Source: Aliivibrio fischeri
GTDB lineage: Bacteria; Pseudomonadota; Gammaproteobacteria; Enterobacterales; Vibrionaceae
Direction of reading: 5' to 3'
NCBI GenBank assembly: GCA_038993745.2
Contig: CP160629.1
Location: 806,001 to 870,000, forward strand
DNA length: 64,000 nucleotides
Part shown: in pieces, positions 62,753 through 64,000 of the stretch
How positions within the stretch are numbered: position 1 is the stretch's first letter
Layout of the letters: every line of letters starts with the position of its first letter
Notes under the pieces: model-generated
What the model was told of the DNA's origin: nothing
Database searches by the model: none
Seen by the model: only the letters and a program-made list of their open reading frames with translations
Made by a program: the position numbers and the translations under genes

Positions 62753-62865
62753 ATTGTTAAATTTTCTTTTGTTGAACTATTTTAAATTTTCACTATCAAT
62801 AGAAATTGAAATGTTTTCTTAGGAATAAAATCATTCCATTCGGTGATTAGGAGTTAATACACATT

Positions 62866-64000
62866 ATGATGGATCGAATTCGCGAAGGTTCAACAGGCCT
62901 TGCAGTTAAGATCATTCTCGGTCTAATTATTTTCTCATTTGTATTTGCAGGTGTAGGTAGTTATTTAGTCGGTGGTGGCCAGCCTTTAGCAGCGAAAGTT
63001 GGTGAGCGCGAAATTACTCGTAATGAGTTTGAGCAAGTTTATCAAAATGAACGTAACCGTATGCAATCGCAGTTAGGTGAATATTTTGCTACGTTACTGG
63101 GTGATCCTGCATATGTAGAGCAATTCCGTAAGTCAGTTTTAGACCGTATGGTTAATGATGCACTGCTTGATAACCAAGCTCAAGATTTAGGCTTGCGTAT
63201 TAGTGATGATCAAATTCGTCAAACTATCCTTTCAATGCCTCAATTCCAAAAAGATGGCAAGTTTGATGAAGAAATCTATAACATTTCTTTACGCCGTGCA
63301 GGTTTTAGCTCTGATAGTTTTGCCGCTTACTTACGTCAAGACTTAGCAAGAAACCAGCTAGTTATGGCGTTAGAATCGACAGAATTTACGTTATCAAATG
63401 AAGTTCAAGCACAAGCTGCTTTAGAAACTCAGCAACGTGAAATTCGTACGATTACATTAAATACTGCTGATTTTGCTAAAAATGCAAAAGTAACAGATGA
63501 AGAAATCACAGAATACTACAATGCAAACAAACAACAATTTGTTCGACCTGAACAAGTAAAAGTGTCATATGTAGAGTTATCTGGTAATTCATTAAAAGCG
63601 CAGGCGCCAATTACAGATAAAGAAATTGAAGAATATTACCAAGCGAATTTAGATAAATATTCTACACAAGAGAAGCGTGAAGTTAGCCATATTTTAATTA
63701 AAGGCGACGAAGCTGATGCACAAAAAGTGCTAGATAGAATTAACAATGGCGAAGACTTTGCTACTGTAGCTAAAGATGCTTCACAAGATATCCCTACAGC
63801 TAAAGAAGGTGGTTCTTTAGGTTGGATTGAGCGTGGTGTTATTGATCCTGAGTTTGAAGATGCTGCTTTCCAATTAGCAAAAGTAGGTGATCATTCAGGT
63901 ATCGTGAAATCAGCATTTGGTTTCCATATCATTCAACTGAATGGTATCGAAGAACCAACAACAAAACCGCTTGCTGAAGTAAGTGCTGATATCAAGTCGT
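62866..64000 (+). CDS. ppiD: Periplasmic folding chaperone PpiD (N-terminal part, cut by window end)
   Basis: The frame starts MMDRIREGSTGLAVKIILGL at 62866 and is open to the window end (about 378 residues). A single inner-membrane anchor spans about residues 15-36. The SurA-like N-terminal chaperone domain follows, and a parvulin domain begins near 267 with EKREVSHILIKGDE and GGSLGWIERGV. PpiD acts at the periplasmic side of the Sec translocon. The position after hupB is the same as in E. coli. A second ATG three bases later is also possible. Confidence 0.95.
   Translation, partial: MMDRIREGSTGLAVKIILGLIIFSFVFAGVGSYLVGGGQPLAAKVGEREITRNEFEQVYQNERNRMQSQLGEYFATLLGDPAYVEQFRKSVLDRMVNDALLDNQAQDLGLRISDDQIRQTILSMPQFQKDGKFDEEIYNISLRRAGFSSDSFAAYLRQDLARNQLVMALESTEFTLSNEVQAQAALETQQREIRTITLNTADFAKNAKVTDEEITEYYNANKQQFVRPEQVKVSYVELSGNSLKAQAPITDKEIEEYYQANLDKYSTQEKREVSHILIKGDEADAQKVLDRINNGEDFATVAKDASQDIPTAKEGGSLGWIERGVIDPEFEDAAFQLAKVGDHSGIVKSAFGFHIIQLNGIEEPTTKPLAEVSADIKS

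Overview
The window is a stretch of core chromosome from a marine gammaproteobacterium of the family Vibrionaceae, most likely the genus Aliivibrio (the fischeri/salmonicida/logei group). The base composition is AT-rich, toxR-toxS lies divergent to htpG followed by adk and hemH, an 18-gene tRNA array follows ubiF, and protein after protein matches the Vibrio and E. coli gene orders. I saw no prophage, integron, insertion sequence or CRISPR array.

Layout. Positions 1-8.7 kb (minus strand) hold the elongasome and envelope cluster rlpA-rodA-mrdA-rlmH-rsfS-holA-lptE-leuS. Positions 8.9-16.5 kb hold a zinc-ribbon protein, then lnt-corC-ybeY-ybeZ, miaB and the divergent ubiF. Positions 16.6-19 kb hold 18 tRNA genes (6 Gln, 8 Leu, 4 Met) behind one strong promoter. 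Positions 19.2-29 kb hold ychF, pth, prs, ispE and lolB on the minus strand, then hemA-prfA-prmC-sirB2-sirB1-kdsA on the plus strand. Positions 29.1-34 kb hold the nitrite reduction locus nirB-nirD-nirC with cobA for siroheme. The nirB promoter carries an FNR site and a NarP-like palindrome in the E. coli geometry. Positions 34.1-39 kb hold a chemoreceptor, a 5'-nucleotidase lipoprotein, smrA and a tRNA-Pro. Positions 39.2-43 kb hold a copper-defence unit: copA, a 24-residue membrane peptide, a DUF411 metal-binding protein and divergent cueR. Positions 43-52 kb hold a thioredoxin-like chaperone, a short-chain dehydrogenase, the proVWX glycine-betaine transporter, yfcH, yfcE and toxRS. Positions 52-64 kb hold the protein quality-control block htpG, adk, hemH, tig, clpP, clpX, lon, hupB and ppiD (cut by the window end).

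The most striking property concerns the sequence itself. Eleven conserved genes are broken by 13 single-base frameshifts. Every one is a one-base deletion, usually inside a G or C run, and they hit genes that are normally indispensable (mrdA, lnt, ispE). None occurs in the last 17 kb. I read this mainly as uncorrected sequencing or assembly error rather than decay, although real pseudogenes cannot be excluded for the dispensable ones. These loci are labelled 'pseudogene' for their formal state and described as the full-length genes they probably are.

I did not find a clearly novel multi-gene system. The best leads are the strictly alternating compensated acceptor stems in the tRNA-Leu copies, a nine-copy heptanucleotide repeat that runs through the stop codon of the DUF411 gene, two unannotated membrane micropeptides with their own translation signals, a structured leader before tig, and the absence of nadD from its usual slot.
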